From positions 1 through 29,334 of the forward strand of contig USIX01000006.1 in NCBI GenBank assembly GCA_900554895.1: 29,334 nucleotides of DNA. The letters run 5' to 3'. Positions 14,833 to 22,930 of the stretch are shown one piece after another. Position 1 is the stretch's first letter; the number at the start of each line of letters is the position of its first letter. The notes beneath the pieces were generated by a model. That model was not told where the DNA came from. It saw nothing but the letters and a program-made list of their open reading frames with translations, and searched no databases. This stretch comes from an uncultured Megamonas sp. Lineage in GTDB: Bacteria > Bacillota > Negativicutes > Selenomonadales > Selenomonadaceae. A program made the translations under genes and the position numbers.

Positions 14833-14883
14833 TTCACCAATTCATACAGTGCCTGTACTTTTTTTATTCAATTTGCACAAAAG

Positions 14884-16917
14884 TCATTCCGCATTACCGG
14901 ACAGAATTTCTTCAATCATTTCTATCACGGATAAATTATCTTTGCATGCTATAAGTTTATTCGTATTGGTATTATCCGAGAAAATTGTCATGATATCATT
15001 TAATATACGCAAATGGCTTTCCTGATTTTCCGCTGCCAGAAAAATTATTATTTCAGCTTCCCGCTGCGGTGCAAAAACAACGGGTTTATGAAAAATGCCC
15101 ATACTGATACCGAGTTTTATTGCACCATCTTCTATTTTGGCATGAGCAAGCACCACATTATCCGTAATGAACATATACGGGCCCAACTGCTTATTTTTCT
15201 GAATGACGGCATCGACATATCGCGGTTCAATGCAATTATCTTCTATCAGTTTGTTTCCCGTAAGCTGAACGGATTTTTCCCACTCAATTTCCTCGTTAAT
15301 TATCATTACATGGTTTTCATCCAGATAATGCAACAGTCCGTAACCGTAATTTTGTTTCGGAGCAATAACCTTTGTATTTAATGCAGAAAAATACTTTGTT
15401 AAATCTTCTTTAAATAAATTTAAATTCTCATTTGACATATACACTCTGGCCATATTTAAAATCGCCTGTAAATCAAGTGAATAATGTTCTTCATTTTTCA
15501 TACATTTACGTAAAATCAATACTCTGTCATTATCAGTCAAAATAGGATGTACGATAATAAAATTACGTGCATTTTCTACGGCAACAGTTGAAATTATTAC
15601 ATCATAACTATTTTGAGGCTCATACTGGGAAAGTGCTATTACATCTATTTTCCGTGCCTGCGGCACCAGTGTTCTGACTTCCCGGCGAAGCATATTGCCC
15701 GTACTGATACCATTAGGGCATATAATCAAAATATTAAGCTGTTTTCTATTAACATGATTATCTTCTATATATCCGCCAAAATGAAGTGTAAGATATGCCA
15801 CTTCACCGTCCGGTATCGGCACACCGATTTGCTGTTCCAAATATTCGCAAGCCTTTTTCGTTATTTCAAACAACTCCGGATACTGCATTTTTATATCATT
15901 CAACATAGGATTTCCCAACTGTATACCGTAACGGTAACGATATAATGAAGTCTTCAAATGAGCAAACAGCGCCTGTTCTATCTCATCTGTATCATTGAAT
16001 TCAATACAGGCAATACGTGAAAACTCTGCAACAAGAGCCTTAGCCAAAGTATATGCTTCCTTATCGCTGCTTTTCATTAAATTAATCGGTATTGTTTGAA
16101 GCCTGCTACCCAATAAATGCAGAGAAAGATAATATTGTTCGCCTTCATTGAAATCCATAAAATATTTGCAGACAAGTTCATATTCTTTTGTACGGCTTAT
16201 TTCCATTTTATCTCTAATGGAAAAAACCAATTCTTCCTGTCTGCTACTTATAGATGAAAAAAACACCGCAATTGAAAATAAAATTCCGCTCACATAATCA
16301 GCTTCCAGTTCTTTTTCTATTTGATGAAGCCGTGTATATATTTCCTTCACCTTTTTTGTATTGTCAAGCGGTATAATCTGCTTCTTATACAATTCCGCCA
16401 TCGAAGAAAACATCAGGAAAAATATGGAACGTTTTCTTATTACATCGCCCTGTACTTTGTAACCGTTTTTATGCTCATATACAAGATTTAATTTTGACTC
16501 CTGTAATTTCGTCGTTACAACTTTTAAATCACTGATAATAGTGTTGCGACTTACCTGACAAATATTCATTAAATTTTCAATAAACACCGGTTCGCTTCTT
16601 TTTAAAATCGTGCAGATTATGATTTTTACCCGTTCCATCGGTGAAAAAAGATATATGCTGTTTTCCGATACATTTTCCAAAAGCGCACTAATATCATCAC
16701 TGCGTTCTTTCGTTAAAAAAATCCCTTTTTTTCGTTCAATAATAACAGGATTTATATTATGCGCTTCCAGCCAATCATTTATCTTACATATATCATAATA
16801 TACACTACGCCTTGAAATATTCTTTTCTCCAGCAAGTTCCTGTACTGTTATATAACCGCTCGCATAGAGCAAATGGCGCAAAATCTCCTGACATCTCGAG
16901 TCCAAACTGTACAACAT
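14884..16917 (-). CDS. PRD-containing transcriptional activator (BglG/MtlR/LicR type) of the PTS operon
   Basis: A 677-residue regulator starting at ATG 16917 (AGGA 9 nt upstream); the frame extends 23 codons further but without a ribosome site. Order of domains: N-terminal helix-turn-helix (SGYITVQELAGEKNISRRSVYYDI, about 20-43) and a second winged helix (LMNICQVSRNTIISDLK, about 116-132); PRD1 with His267; PRD2 with His320 and His379; an EIIB-like domain with Cys400 (IICPNGISTGNML); and a C-terminal EIIA-like domain with His592 (VVLAHAKIEDGAI). This is the MtlR/LicR activator layout, where phosphorylation by PTS proteins sets activity. It lies 160 bp upstream of its likely target operon, in the same direction, with its own promoter sharing the operator. 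Confidence 0.93.
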   Translation of the reverse strand: MLYSLDSRCQEILRHLLYASGYITVQELAGEKNISRRSVYYDICKINDWLEAHNINPVIIERKKGIFLTKERSDDISALLENVSENSIYLFSPMERVKIIICTILKRSEPVFIENLMNICQVSRNTIISDLKVVTTKLQESKLNLVYEHKNGYKVQGDVIRKRSIFFLMFSSMAELYKKQIIPLDNTKKVKEIYTRLHQIEKELEADYVSGILFSIAVFFSSISSRQEELVFSIRDKMEISRTKEYELVCKYFMDFNEGEQYYLSLHLLGSRLQTIPINLMKSSDKEAYTLAKALVAEFSRIACIEFNDTDEIEQALFAHLKTSLYRYRYGIQLGNPMLNDIKMQYPELFEITKKACEYLEQQIGVPIPDGEVAYLTLHFGGYIEDNHVNRKQLNILIICPNGISTGNMLRREVRTLVPQARKIDVIALSQYEPQNSYDVIISTVAVENARNFIIVHPILTDNDRVLILRKCMKNEEHYSLDLQAILNMARVYMSNENLNLFKEDLTKYFSALNTKVIAPKQNYGYGLLHYLDENHVMIINEEIEWEKSVQLTGNKLIEDNCIEPRYVDAVIQKNKQLGPYMFITDNVVLAHAKIEDGAIKLGISMGIFHKPVVFAPQREAEIIIFLAAENQESHLRILNDIMTIFSDNTNTNKLIACKDNLSVIEMIEEILSGNAE

Positions 16918-16951
16918 ATAAACACTTCCTACATTATATTTATCTATTATC

Positions 16952-16991
16952 AGTATAAAAACAATTCCGCTTAATATGAAGTCCAATTATT
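16952..16991 (-). promoter_or_regulatory. Promoter of the PRD regulator with the same putative activator site
   Basis: On the minus strand AATAATTGGACTTC (16991-16978), then from TTGGAC exactly 23 bp to a TATACT -10 box (16957-16952). The identical 14-mer and spacing occur before the PTS operon. This points to autoregulation. Confidence 0.55.
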
Positions 16992-17050
16992 GTTTTATAA
17001 AATCTCGTTTCGTACAATAAACAGTTTCATAAAAATTTTTGCAAAAAAAG

Positions 17051-17083
17051 AACCTCTAAGGCCTTATTCAGACCTTAAAGGTT
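17051..17083 (-). terminator. Terminator after the Uma2-family gene
   Basis: AACCT-C-TAAGG (17051-17061) pairs with CCTTA-A-AGGTT (17073-17083) with one internal mismatch. On the minus strand it is followed by CTTTTTTT. Confidence 0.7.
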
Positions 17084-17123
17084 TCTCATTTTTCTTCTTT
17101 CGCTCTAAAAATTGTCAATCCGT

Positions 17124-17717
17124 TTACATCTTTTCAAAAATATATTCCAGTTCAACTTCAAAATTATCGCAGACGGATAATTTAATCGTATCGAATACTT
17201 CTATTTTATCTTTATCGTTATCCGGCAACTGCTCATTTTCCTTTTTTTCTTCATCTGTAAGATAAAAATATATATTGTCCAAAACAAGCCAACCGTTTTG
17301 ATTGTAATACACCTCAACAGATTTATTCCAAGTATCTACAATCCAATATTCTTTTACACCGGCTTTAGCATATACATCTTTTTTTCTGCCCCTGTCGTTT
17401 CTGGCAGTCGTTATGGATAAAACTTCAACTACTAAATCCGGCGCACCGTGAATACCGTCCTCCTTTATAATGTCCGGATTACATACAATCATAACATCCG
17501 GCACAAAACGGTTTTTTTCATCTAAAAACACATCAACGCCATCACAAAAAGCCGTGCATTTTTTCCCCCGCAAATGCTGTTTAAACTCACTGACAATATT
17601 GGTGCAGGCAAGCGCATGAGTAACTCTCGGTCGAGGCGACATCAAATAAATTCTGCCGTCAATCAGTTCCGTTTTCTCTTTCAAGGAACTATCATCCATA
17701 TAAGCCAAATTATCCAT
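17124..17717 (-). CDS. Uma2-family (DUF820) putative endonuclease
   Basis: A 197-residue protein with the restriction-endonuclease-like fold of the Uma2 family. Active-site-like PD-(D/E)XK residues are seen in RFVPDVMIVCNPD, then PDLVVEVLS (Asp and Glu) and the helix after it (RGRKKDVYAKAGVKEYWIVD). The N-terminal ELIDGRIYLMSPRP is also typical. The biological role of Uma2 proteins is unknown; they often occur in many copies per genome. GGGAGGG... precedes the ATG. A 41-bp copy of its 3' end occurs at 12369-12409. It appears monocistronic, with a hairpin-forming repeat at 17759-17824 upstream. Confidence 0.88.
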   Translation of the reverse strand: MDNLAYMDDSSLKEKTELIDGRIYLMSPRPRVTHALACTNIVSEFKQHLRGKKCTAFCDGVDVFLDEKNRFVPDVMIVCNPDIIKEDGIHGAPDLVVEVLSITTARNDRGRKKDVYAKAGVKEYWIVDTWNKSVEVYYNQNGWLVLDNIYFYLTDEEKKENEQLPDNDKDKIEVFDTIKLSVCDNFEVELEYIFEKM

Positions 17718-17758
17718 AATACAAACTCCCTTCCCAATATACTTGTTAATTTTCTAAG

Positions 17759-17824
17759 CAGTACAATACTTTATATTTAATGAGATTAAGTGGCAACATC
17801 GAACGAATATAAAGTATTGTACTG
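17759..17824. repeat. Perfect 19-bp inverted repeat with 28-nt spacer
   Basis: CAGTACAATACTTTATATT (17759-17777) is the exact reverse complement of 17806-17824. It lies 42 bp upstream of the Uma2 gene and 58 bp downstream of the secretin gene. A short GTTTTTA follows on the plus strand, but no plus-strand gene needs a terminator. It may be a hairpin in the Uma2 5' leader, the secretin mRNA 3' end, or a small mobile-element scar. Confidence 0.75.
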
Positions 17825-17881
17825 TTTTTACCGACACAACCGATAATTTCTTTTCATAATATATTAATTATAACATACCTT

Positions 17882-19180
17882 TTATTTTACTTCTTTAGCC
17901 GTTAAAAATATCATTATTTCCGAGTCGGTTTTCGATTTTTGGATATGCTTGAACAGATTGCCCAGTATCGGTATATCGCCAAGAAACGGAACTTTGCTCA
18001 TCTGCTTAGCTTCATCCTTGCCGATTAAACCGCCGATAACCATCGTTTCTCCATCTCTTAAACGCACAATTGTATCAGCAGAACGTTTTTGAAAACGATA
18101 TGCTTTCATATCCTCTACATACAATGGCGAACTGACTTCCGTATGTACTTTAACCGTTATTATGCCATCCTCATTTACGCGCGGCGTACATTTCAAAATT
18201 ATACCGGCTTCACGGTATTCAATAGAAGTTGTCGTTGTCGCATTCGTTGTCGCCACTGTCGGCACAGGCACTTCGCTGCCGATATTTATTACGGCTTCAT
18301 TACCCTGCACCGTCATGATATTCGGCCGTGCCAAAATATTCGCTTTTCCTTCACTGATTAAAGCACTGAGTTTTGCCTCATAATAAAGCTCATATGGATA
18401 TCCTTCCGGCCCTTTACCGAAGCGGATTACCCCAGGCACTAAATCCGAACCGTTCCAACTACGCCGGACTTCATCAACCGGCAGATAATCCGTCGTCTGA
18501 CTGTAGCTGCCGTCGCTGTTTTGCGTTGTATGCGTTATCGTATCATATGTTATGTCGTGTGACGGCGACTGCGGAAATTTCGACCATTCCCACGTAATCC
18601 CCAAATCCTTTGCTGCATCATTTTGCACTGCCGTCACTTTTGCCTCCAATGATACCTGCCGCGGCGGTACATCATTTTCCTTTATAAATTTTTTTATTTT
18701 ATCATACTCTTCATTCGTTGCATAGAAAGTAATCGTATTTTCATTCTTATCAACTATTACTTTCGAAACCAAACCGTCTGTCTTTTTTTCACCTTTTTTA
18801 TCGCCATTTGACAAAATGCCTTTTTCCAACAGTAAATTAACCATCTGCGCCGCTTTATCCAGTTCCAGATAATTTATCCTTATATTTTGCAGCGTTTTTT
18901 GACGATTATCACGGCTTATATAAATAATACCACTTCGCACATCACATATATAATTATTGCTCTGCGCAATTATCCGTATCATTTCCTGCGGTGACAAATC
19001 CGCAAGTTTTACGGATACATTGCCTTTCACCGTATCATCAAGTACCAAATTCAAATTGCCGCCGGAGGCAATCGCCGTCAGCACCTGTCTGATATCAGCA
19101 CCTGCTACATCTATGGAATTTGCCTGAACTGTATTCATGCTCAATATGATACATACTGCCATTATATAAATAAATTTCAC
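17882..19180 (-). CDS. Secretin-family outer-membrane pore protein (PilQ/GspD type), short form
   Basis: A 432-residue protein from a GTG at 19180 (AGGGA 6 nt upstream). It has a signal peptide (FIYIMAVCIILSMNTVQANS), an N-terminal STN domain (about residues 24-90; ADIRQVLTAIASGGNLNLVLDD), one N1-like domain (about 95-170), and the C-terminal secretin domain (about 190-432) with family signatures EAGIILKCTPRVNEDGIITVKVHTEVS and VRLRDGETMVIGGLI and ending KVPFLGDIPILGNLFK. Secretins form the outer-membrane gate of type II secretion and type IV pilus/competence machines, so the host should have an outer membrane. At 432 residues it is shorter than most PilQ or GspD. It follows the PilP/GspC-like gene by 21 bp. 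No other pilus or secretion genes are in view. Confidence 0.92.
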   Translation of the reverse strand: MKFIYIMAVCIILSMNTVQANSIDVAGADIRQVLTAIASGGNLNLVLDDTVKGNVSVKLADLSPQEMIRIIAQSNNYICDVRSGIIYISRDNRQKTLQNIRINYLELDKAAQMVNLLLEKGILSNGDKKGEKKTDGLVSKVIVDKNENTITFYATNEEYDKIKKFIKENDVPPRQVSLEAKVTAVQNDAAKDLGITWEWSKFPQSPSHDITYDTITHTTQNSDGSYSQTTDYLPVDEVRRSWNGSDLVPGVIRFGKGPEGYPYELYYEAKLSALISEGKANILARPNIMTVQGNEAVINIGSEVPVPTVATTNATTTTSIEYREAGIILKCTPRVNEDGIITVKVHTEVSSPLYVEDMKAYRFQKRSADTIVRLRDGETMVIGGLIGKDEAKQMSKVPFLGDIPILGNLFKHIQKSKTDSEIMIFLTAKEVK

Positions 19181-19201
19181 TTTTATCCCTGTTTCTTTAC
19201 A

Positions 19202-19822
19202 TTAAAAATTATTAAACGGACAATTTATAAACGTTCCTTTTACTGTCTGTAAAATTACATTGTTTTTAGTTATTGATGTCACTGTAACACCGTTTATTTC
19301 CGTACCTTCCTGCACGCGCACTTCCTGCCCGTTTACATTAATCAGTGCCGATTTCTGCTGATTTATATCGAAAACAGCTTCCACTTTATACATTTTCCGT
19401 TGTTTTATTGTATTTGCTTTTTCATCTTCATCTGTATGTCCTTTCTGCACAGTATTTTGCTTCAGCGGTATTTTTTCTTTGCTTGGAACAGTTTTATTTT
19501 CCGTAGAACTTTCAGCCGTTTTTCGTATCGGTTCACTTAACTGTTCGTCTTTTTGTTCATGCGCAAAACTGAACGGATTTTTCAATTCCGTAAAATCATT
19601 ATTCACCGTATATATAACTTTTCCCGCCTTTGACGTATCCGCTGTAGTTATCTGTGCCTCGTCAAGAACTTTCACTTCATTTGCATCTTCTGTAAATAAT
19701 ATATAAATGACTATCAATGAAAACACCGACAGTATAAGATAAGCTGCTAACCGTTTCTGTTTAAATCCGGTATATTTCTTTTTTAGTTTTTCCATGTACT
19801 TAACTATAATAAAAACCTCCAT
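19202..19822 (-). CDS. PilP/GspC-like single-pass membrane protein, secretin partner
   Basis: About 200 residues. One membrane segment (LAAYLILSVFSLIVIYILF) near the N-terminus, then a long charged and Thr/Lys-rich linker, and a C-terminal small beta domain (SALINVNGQEVRVQEGTEINGVTVTSITKNNVILQT) resembling the HR domain of PilP/GspC, which in known systems contacts the secretin. The start is unclear: the ATG at 19822 has no ribosome site, and the ATG at 19795 has GGAGG about 20 nt upstream, farther than usual. The gene lies just before the secretin gene, which supports the call. Sequence similarity alone would be weak. Confidence 0.65.
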   Translation of the reverse strand: MEVFIIVKYMEKLKKKYTGFKQKRLAAYLILSVFSLIVIYILFTEDANEVKVLDEAQITTADTSKAGKVIYTVNNDFTELKNPFSFAHEQKDEQLSEPIRKTAESSTENKTVPSKEKIPLKQNTVQKGHTDEDEKANTIKQRKMYKVEAVFDINQQKSALINVNGQEVRVQEGTEINGVTVTSITKNNVILQTVKGTFINCPFNNF

Positions 19823-19831
19823 AAACGGAAA

Positions 19832-19858
19832 AAAGAGGATACTTTTCGTATCCTCTTT
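19832..19858 (-). terminator. Terminator of pgi
   Basis: AAAGAGGATAC (19832-19842) pairs with GTATCCTCTTT (19848-19858) across 5 nt. On the minus strand a TTTTTT run follows. It lies 19 bp after the pgi stop and isolates pgi from the secretin pair. Confidence 0.9.
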
Positions 19859-19877
19859 CTCTATATACAGTCAAATA

Positions 19878-21335
19878 TTACTGTTTACTAGCTTTAAGTT
19901 CCTGTAATTTAGGTCCCATAATACGTTTGTATGCTTCAACACCCGGCTGGTCAAAAGCATCTACATCGGCAAATTCGCCTTCATATGCAACGGACATAGC
20001 AAGCATGTACAGAAGCTGACCTAAATAGTAAGCATTCATCTTCGGCAGACTGAACAACGCATTGAAGCGTTTGTTGGAAGCAAGCGCATCAGCATTGGAC
20101 TGACGTGCAACTTCAAGTGCATCACCCATTGTTACACCAGAGATATCAGCAAGTTTTTTCGCATCCGGGAATACGTTAGGAATTACTAAATCGTTATCCC
20201 AGTTTTCAATGCGAATGAACTGAACGACTTTATCAAGACGGCCTTCCTGATGCTGCTGCGTCTGAGAGTGCATGTCACGCGTACCGAGAGCTACAACAGG
20301 AGTACGTCCGTAGCAAACTTCATTGCCTTCTTTATCGAACTGTTTTCCTAAGGATTCAGCCAAAAGCTGGATATACCACATGGACAGAGATTCATAATAA
20401 TCACCGTATGGCATCATAACTTCAATACTGCGTCCGTATTTTTCGGAAGCAATGTATTTAAGTGCCGCATTGAGCATTGCCGGATTTTCCCAGACATTTT
20501 CATTTTTGCAGGCTTCATCCATGTCTCTTGCACCATGCAGGAATTCATCAATATCGAAACCGATGCAGGCTGCCGTGGAAAGGCCAACGTCAGTAAATAC
20601 TGTAAAGCGTCCGCCTACGCCGTCCGGTACGGAAAACTGCGGCCAGTCATGGTCCATAGCCATTTTTTTCAATAATGTAGGTTTTTCCGTGTTAGGGTCA
20701 GTTACAGCAACAACTTCAACTTCGATATCAGGATTTTTCTTCAAAGCATCATAGATAACCATGAAGTTGGACATAGTATCGAGAGTTCCGCCGGATTTGG
20801 AAATTACGATAAGCATTACTTTATAGCTACGTTTATAATGGGATTTTGTAATTTCCGCACTGGAATTGATATGGTCAATCAAATCTTTTGTACGGCGCGG
20901 GTCGATATTATTACCGCTGAAATAGAATTTCGGATAACCGTTTCTTTCTTCTGCGGATTTGCTGTTCCAGAATTCACCGCACTGAACATCGAATAAAACT
21001 TTATTACCGAGATAAGAACCACCGATACCTAAAGAAACAACAACATCAATGCGGTCTTTTACGGACTGACGTAAATCTTGCAGACGTTTCATGGATTCAG
21101 GAGAATTTAAAGGTCCTTCCTGAATGTATGGGCATTGGCTGAACCATACCTTTTCCGGCTGTCCGTCCTTGGATAAATGGCCTTTAATATAACCTGTTTC
21201 GCGCATTACATTCATTGCTTTATGCGCTTCTTTCAGTTTATCACTGAAAGCTTCAATATCAGCTTTCGTAACTTTGCCTTCACCAAATAAATTATCATAA
21301 TCAAAAGTAAAGCCGGATTTTAATTTAAGGCTCAT
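19878..21335 (-). CDS. pgi: Glucose-6-phosphate isomerase
   Basis: Interconverts glucose 6-phosphate and fructose 6-phosphate in glycolysis and gluconeogenesis. 485 residues. Phosphate-binding and active-site segments are VVVSLGIGGSYLGNKVLFD, VISKSGGTLDTMSNFMVI and the catalytic-base region GVGGRFTVFTDVGLSTAACIGFD, with the conserved lysine-containing C-terminal part (AFDQPGVEAYKRIMG). AAGGAGGAAATG precedes the ATG. It is transcribed in the same direction as the phosphomutase gene upstream, so glucose 6-phosphate supply may be coordinated, but a hairpin at 21365-21405 stands between the two. Confidence 0.97.
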   Translation of the reverse strand: MSLKLKSGFTFDYDNLFGEGKVTKADIEAFSDKLKEAHKAMNVMRETGYIKGHLSKDGQPEKVWFSQCPYIQEGPLNSPESMKRLQDLRQSVKDRIDVVVSLGIGGSYLGNKVLFDVQCGEFWNSKSAEERNGYPKFYFSGNNIDPRRTKDLIDHINSSAEITKSHYKRSYKVMLIVISKSGGTLDTMSNFMVIYDALKKNPDIEVEVVAVTDPNTEKPTLLKKMAMDHDWPQFSVPDGVGGRFTVFTDVGLSTAACIGFDIDEFLHGARDMDEACKNENVWENPAMLNAALKYIASEKYGRSIEVMMPYGDYYESLSMWYIQLLAESLGKQFDKEGNEVCYGRTPVVALGTRDMHSQTQQHQEGRLDKVVQFIRIENWDNDLVIPNVFPDAKKLADISGVTMGDALEVARQSNADALASNKRFNALFSLPKMNAYYLGQLLYMLAMSVAYEGEFADVDAFDQPGVEAYKRIMGPKLQELKASKQ

Positions 21336-21364
21336 CTTTTCATTTCCTCCTTAATATTCGTCAA

Positions 21365-21405
21365 TGAAACTGTCCAAAACCCAAAAATCGTTTCGGACAG
21401 TTTCA
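21365..21405. repeat. Hairpin in the gap between the phosphomutase gene and pgi
   Basis: TGAAACTGTCC (21365-21375) pairs exactly with GGACAGTTTCA (21395-21405) around a 19-nt spacer, with three more inner pairs after a mismatch. On the minus strand there is no T run after the stem (TTGACGAATATT), so it is not a standard terminator. It could be an operator or an mRNA processing structure in the pgi leader. Confidence 0.6.
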
Positions 21406-21449
21406 CTATAATACAACTGATGTTGTGAACATATTATAATTGATTATAA

Positions 21450-22802
21450 TTAACCGCGGATAACTGCCAAAAGTTCTTCCGTTTTTTCTTTAAGCAGTGC
21501 TTTATCGCCACGAGTTTCTACATTGAGACGGATAACCGGTTCCGTATTGGAAATACGCAGATTAAATCTCCAGTCGTCGTAATCAACGCTCAAACCGTCA
21601 ACTTTAGTAACAGTGCCTGTTGCACCGTATTTTTCTTCAATTGCAGCCATAACGCCTTTCGGGTCGGCAACCGTGCTGTTAATTTCACCGCTGATTGGAT
21701 AACGTTCCATACGTTCTTTAATCAATGCAGACATAGTGGTACCGGACTGAGACAGAAGTTCAGCAACTAACAGCCATGTAATCTGACCGCTGTCGCAGAA
21801 AGAGAAGTCTTTGAAATAATTGTGTGCAGACATTTCGCCGCCGTAAATTGCGTCTTCTTTGCGCATACGGTCTTTAATGAACGCATGACCGCTCTTGCAC
21901 ATAATCGGAGTGCCGCCGGCTTCTTCCACGATTTCAATCGTATTCCAGATAAGGCGCGGATCATAAATGATTTTAGCACCCGGATTTTTATTAAGGAATG
22001 CTTTTGCCAGGAAGCCTACAATATAGTAGCCTTCAATCATATCGCCGTTTTCATCGAAAATAAAGCAACGGTCAAAGTCTCCGTCAAAAGCTACGCCAAG
22101 GTCTGCTTTTTCTTCACGGACAACTTTTGCTGTAGCTTCACGATTTTCATGCAGAATAGGATTTGGCACGCCGTTCGGGAAATTGCCGTCCGGATTGTTA
22201 TAAACTTTAATGAAATTAAACGGCAGCAATTTTTCCAGTTCATCAATAACAGGGCCAGCTGCACCGTTACCGGAGTTTACTACAATTTTTAGCGGTTTCA
22301 GTTCTTTCGTGTCAACATAAGTTAAAAGATGTTCTACATATTCTTTCATAATGTCAACTTCGATAACTTTAGCCGGAGTTTCAGCTGGAGTTCCAAGGTC
22401 GCCTGCCATAACTTTTTCTTCAATATCTTTAAGACCCGTATCGGAGCTTATCGGGCGAGCTTCTTTTCTAACCAGTTTTAAACCGTTGTATTCTTTCGGA
22501 TTGTGGCTGGCTGTAATCATGATACCGCCGTCCAGTCCGAGATGCGCAGTTGCAAAATAAATCATTTCAGTACCGCACTGGCCGATATCAACCACTTCGC
22601 AGCCCATTTCAGTAAGTCCGAGTTCCAATGCTCTCTGAATAGCAGGACCGGAAAGTCTTATATCATGACCTACAGCTACTCTTTTGGCATTGAACAGCGT
22701 AGGAAATACGCGACCAATTCTATAAGCGAGTTCTTCATTAACTTCTTCTGGTACTTTACCACGAATGTCATAAGCTTTAAAAGCCGTCGATTTTAATTCC
22801 AT
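21450..22802 (-). CDS. Phosphomannomutase/phosphoglucomutase
   Basis: A 450-residue alpha-D-phosphohexomutase that moves the phosphate between C6 and C1 of glucose or mannose. Landmarks: N-terminal AFKAYDIRGKVPEE; the phosphoserine loop MITASHNPKEYNG; the metal-binding loop AFDGDFDRCF; the sugar-binding loop GGEMSAHNYF; and the C-terminal phosphate-binding loop RISNTEPVIRLNVE. This is the AlgC/ManB-type bifunctional group, so glucose 1-phosphate or mannose 1-phosphate could feed nucleotide-sugar synthesis (the UDP-glucose dehydrogenase at 25781 uses such a product). I place the start at ATG 22802 (AGGTGG just upstream); an in-frame GTG lies at 22811. Confidence 0.95.
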   Translation of the reverse strand: MELKSTAFKAYDIRGKVPEEVNEELAYRIGRVFPTLFNAKRVAVGHDIRLSGPAIQRALELGLTEMGCEVVDIGQCGTEMIYFATAHLGLDGGIMITASHNPKEYNGLKLVRKEARPISSDTGLKDIEEKVMAGDLGTPAETPAKVIEVDIMKEYVEHLLTYVDTKELKPLKIVVNSGNGAAGPVIDELEKLLPFNFIKVYNNPDGNFPNGVPNPILHENREATAKVVREEKADLGVAFDGDFDRCFIFDENGDMIEGYYIVGFLAKAFLNKNPGAKIIYDPRLIWNTIEIVEEAGGTPIMCKSGHAFIKDRMRKEDAIYGGEMSAHNYFKDFSFCDSGQITWLLVAELLSQSGTTMSALIKERMERYPISGEINSTVADPKGVMAAIEEKYGATGTVTKVDGLSVDYDDWRFNLRISNTEPVIRLNVETRGDKALLKEKTEELLAVIRG

Positions 22803-22930
22803 ATTCTCCACCTCTACAAAAAATAAAATAATATTTTATAAATAGTATACTTCGCTGTTGATATTTATTTTCCCTTTGTCTTCGACAGAAAAAATTATAA
22901 AAATTTTCTATATCATTGATACTATTACTT

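Noticed and set aside
14725..14883. BglG-type antitermination (RNA hairpin) control of the PTS operon
   Set aside because: No terminator overlapping an antiterminator motif is visible before the IIA gene, and the regulator has the helix-turn-helix DNA-binding layout, so transcription activation fits better.
17759..17824. Rho-independent terminator for a plus-strand gene
   Set aside because: There is no plus-strand gene to the left that would need it.
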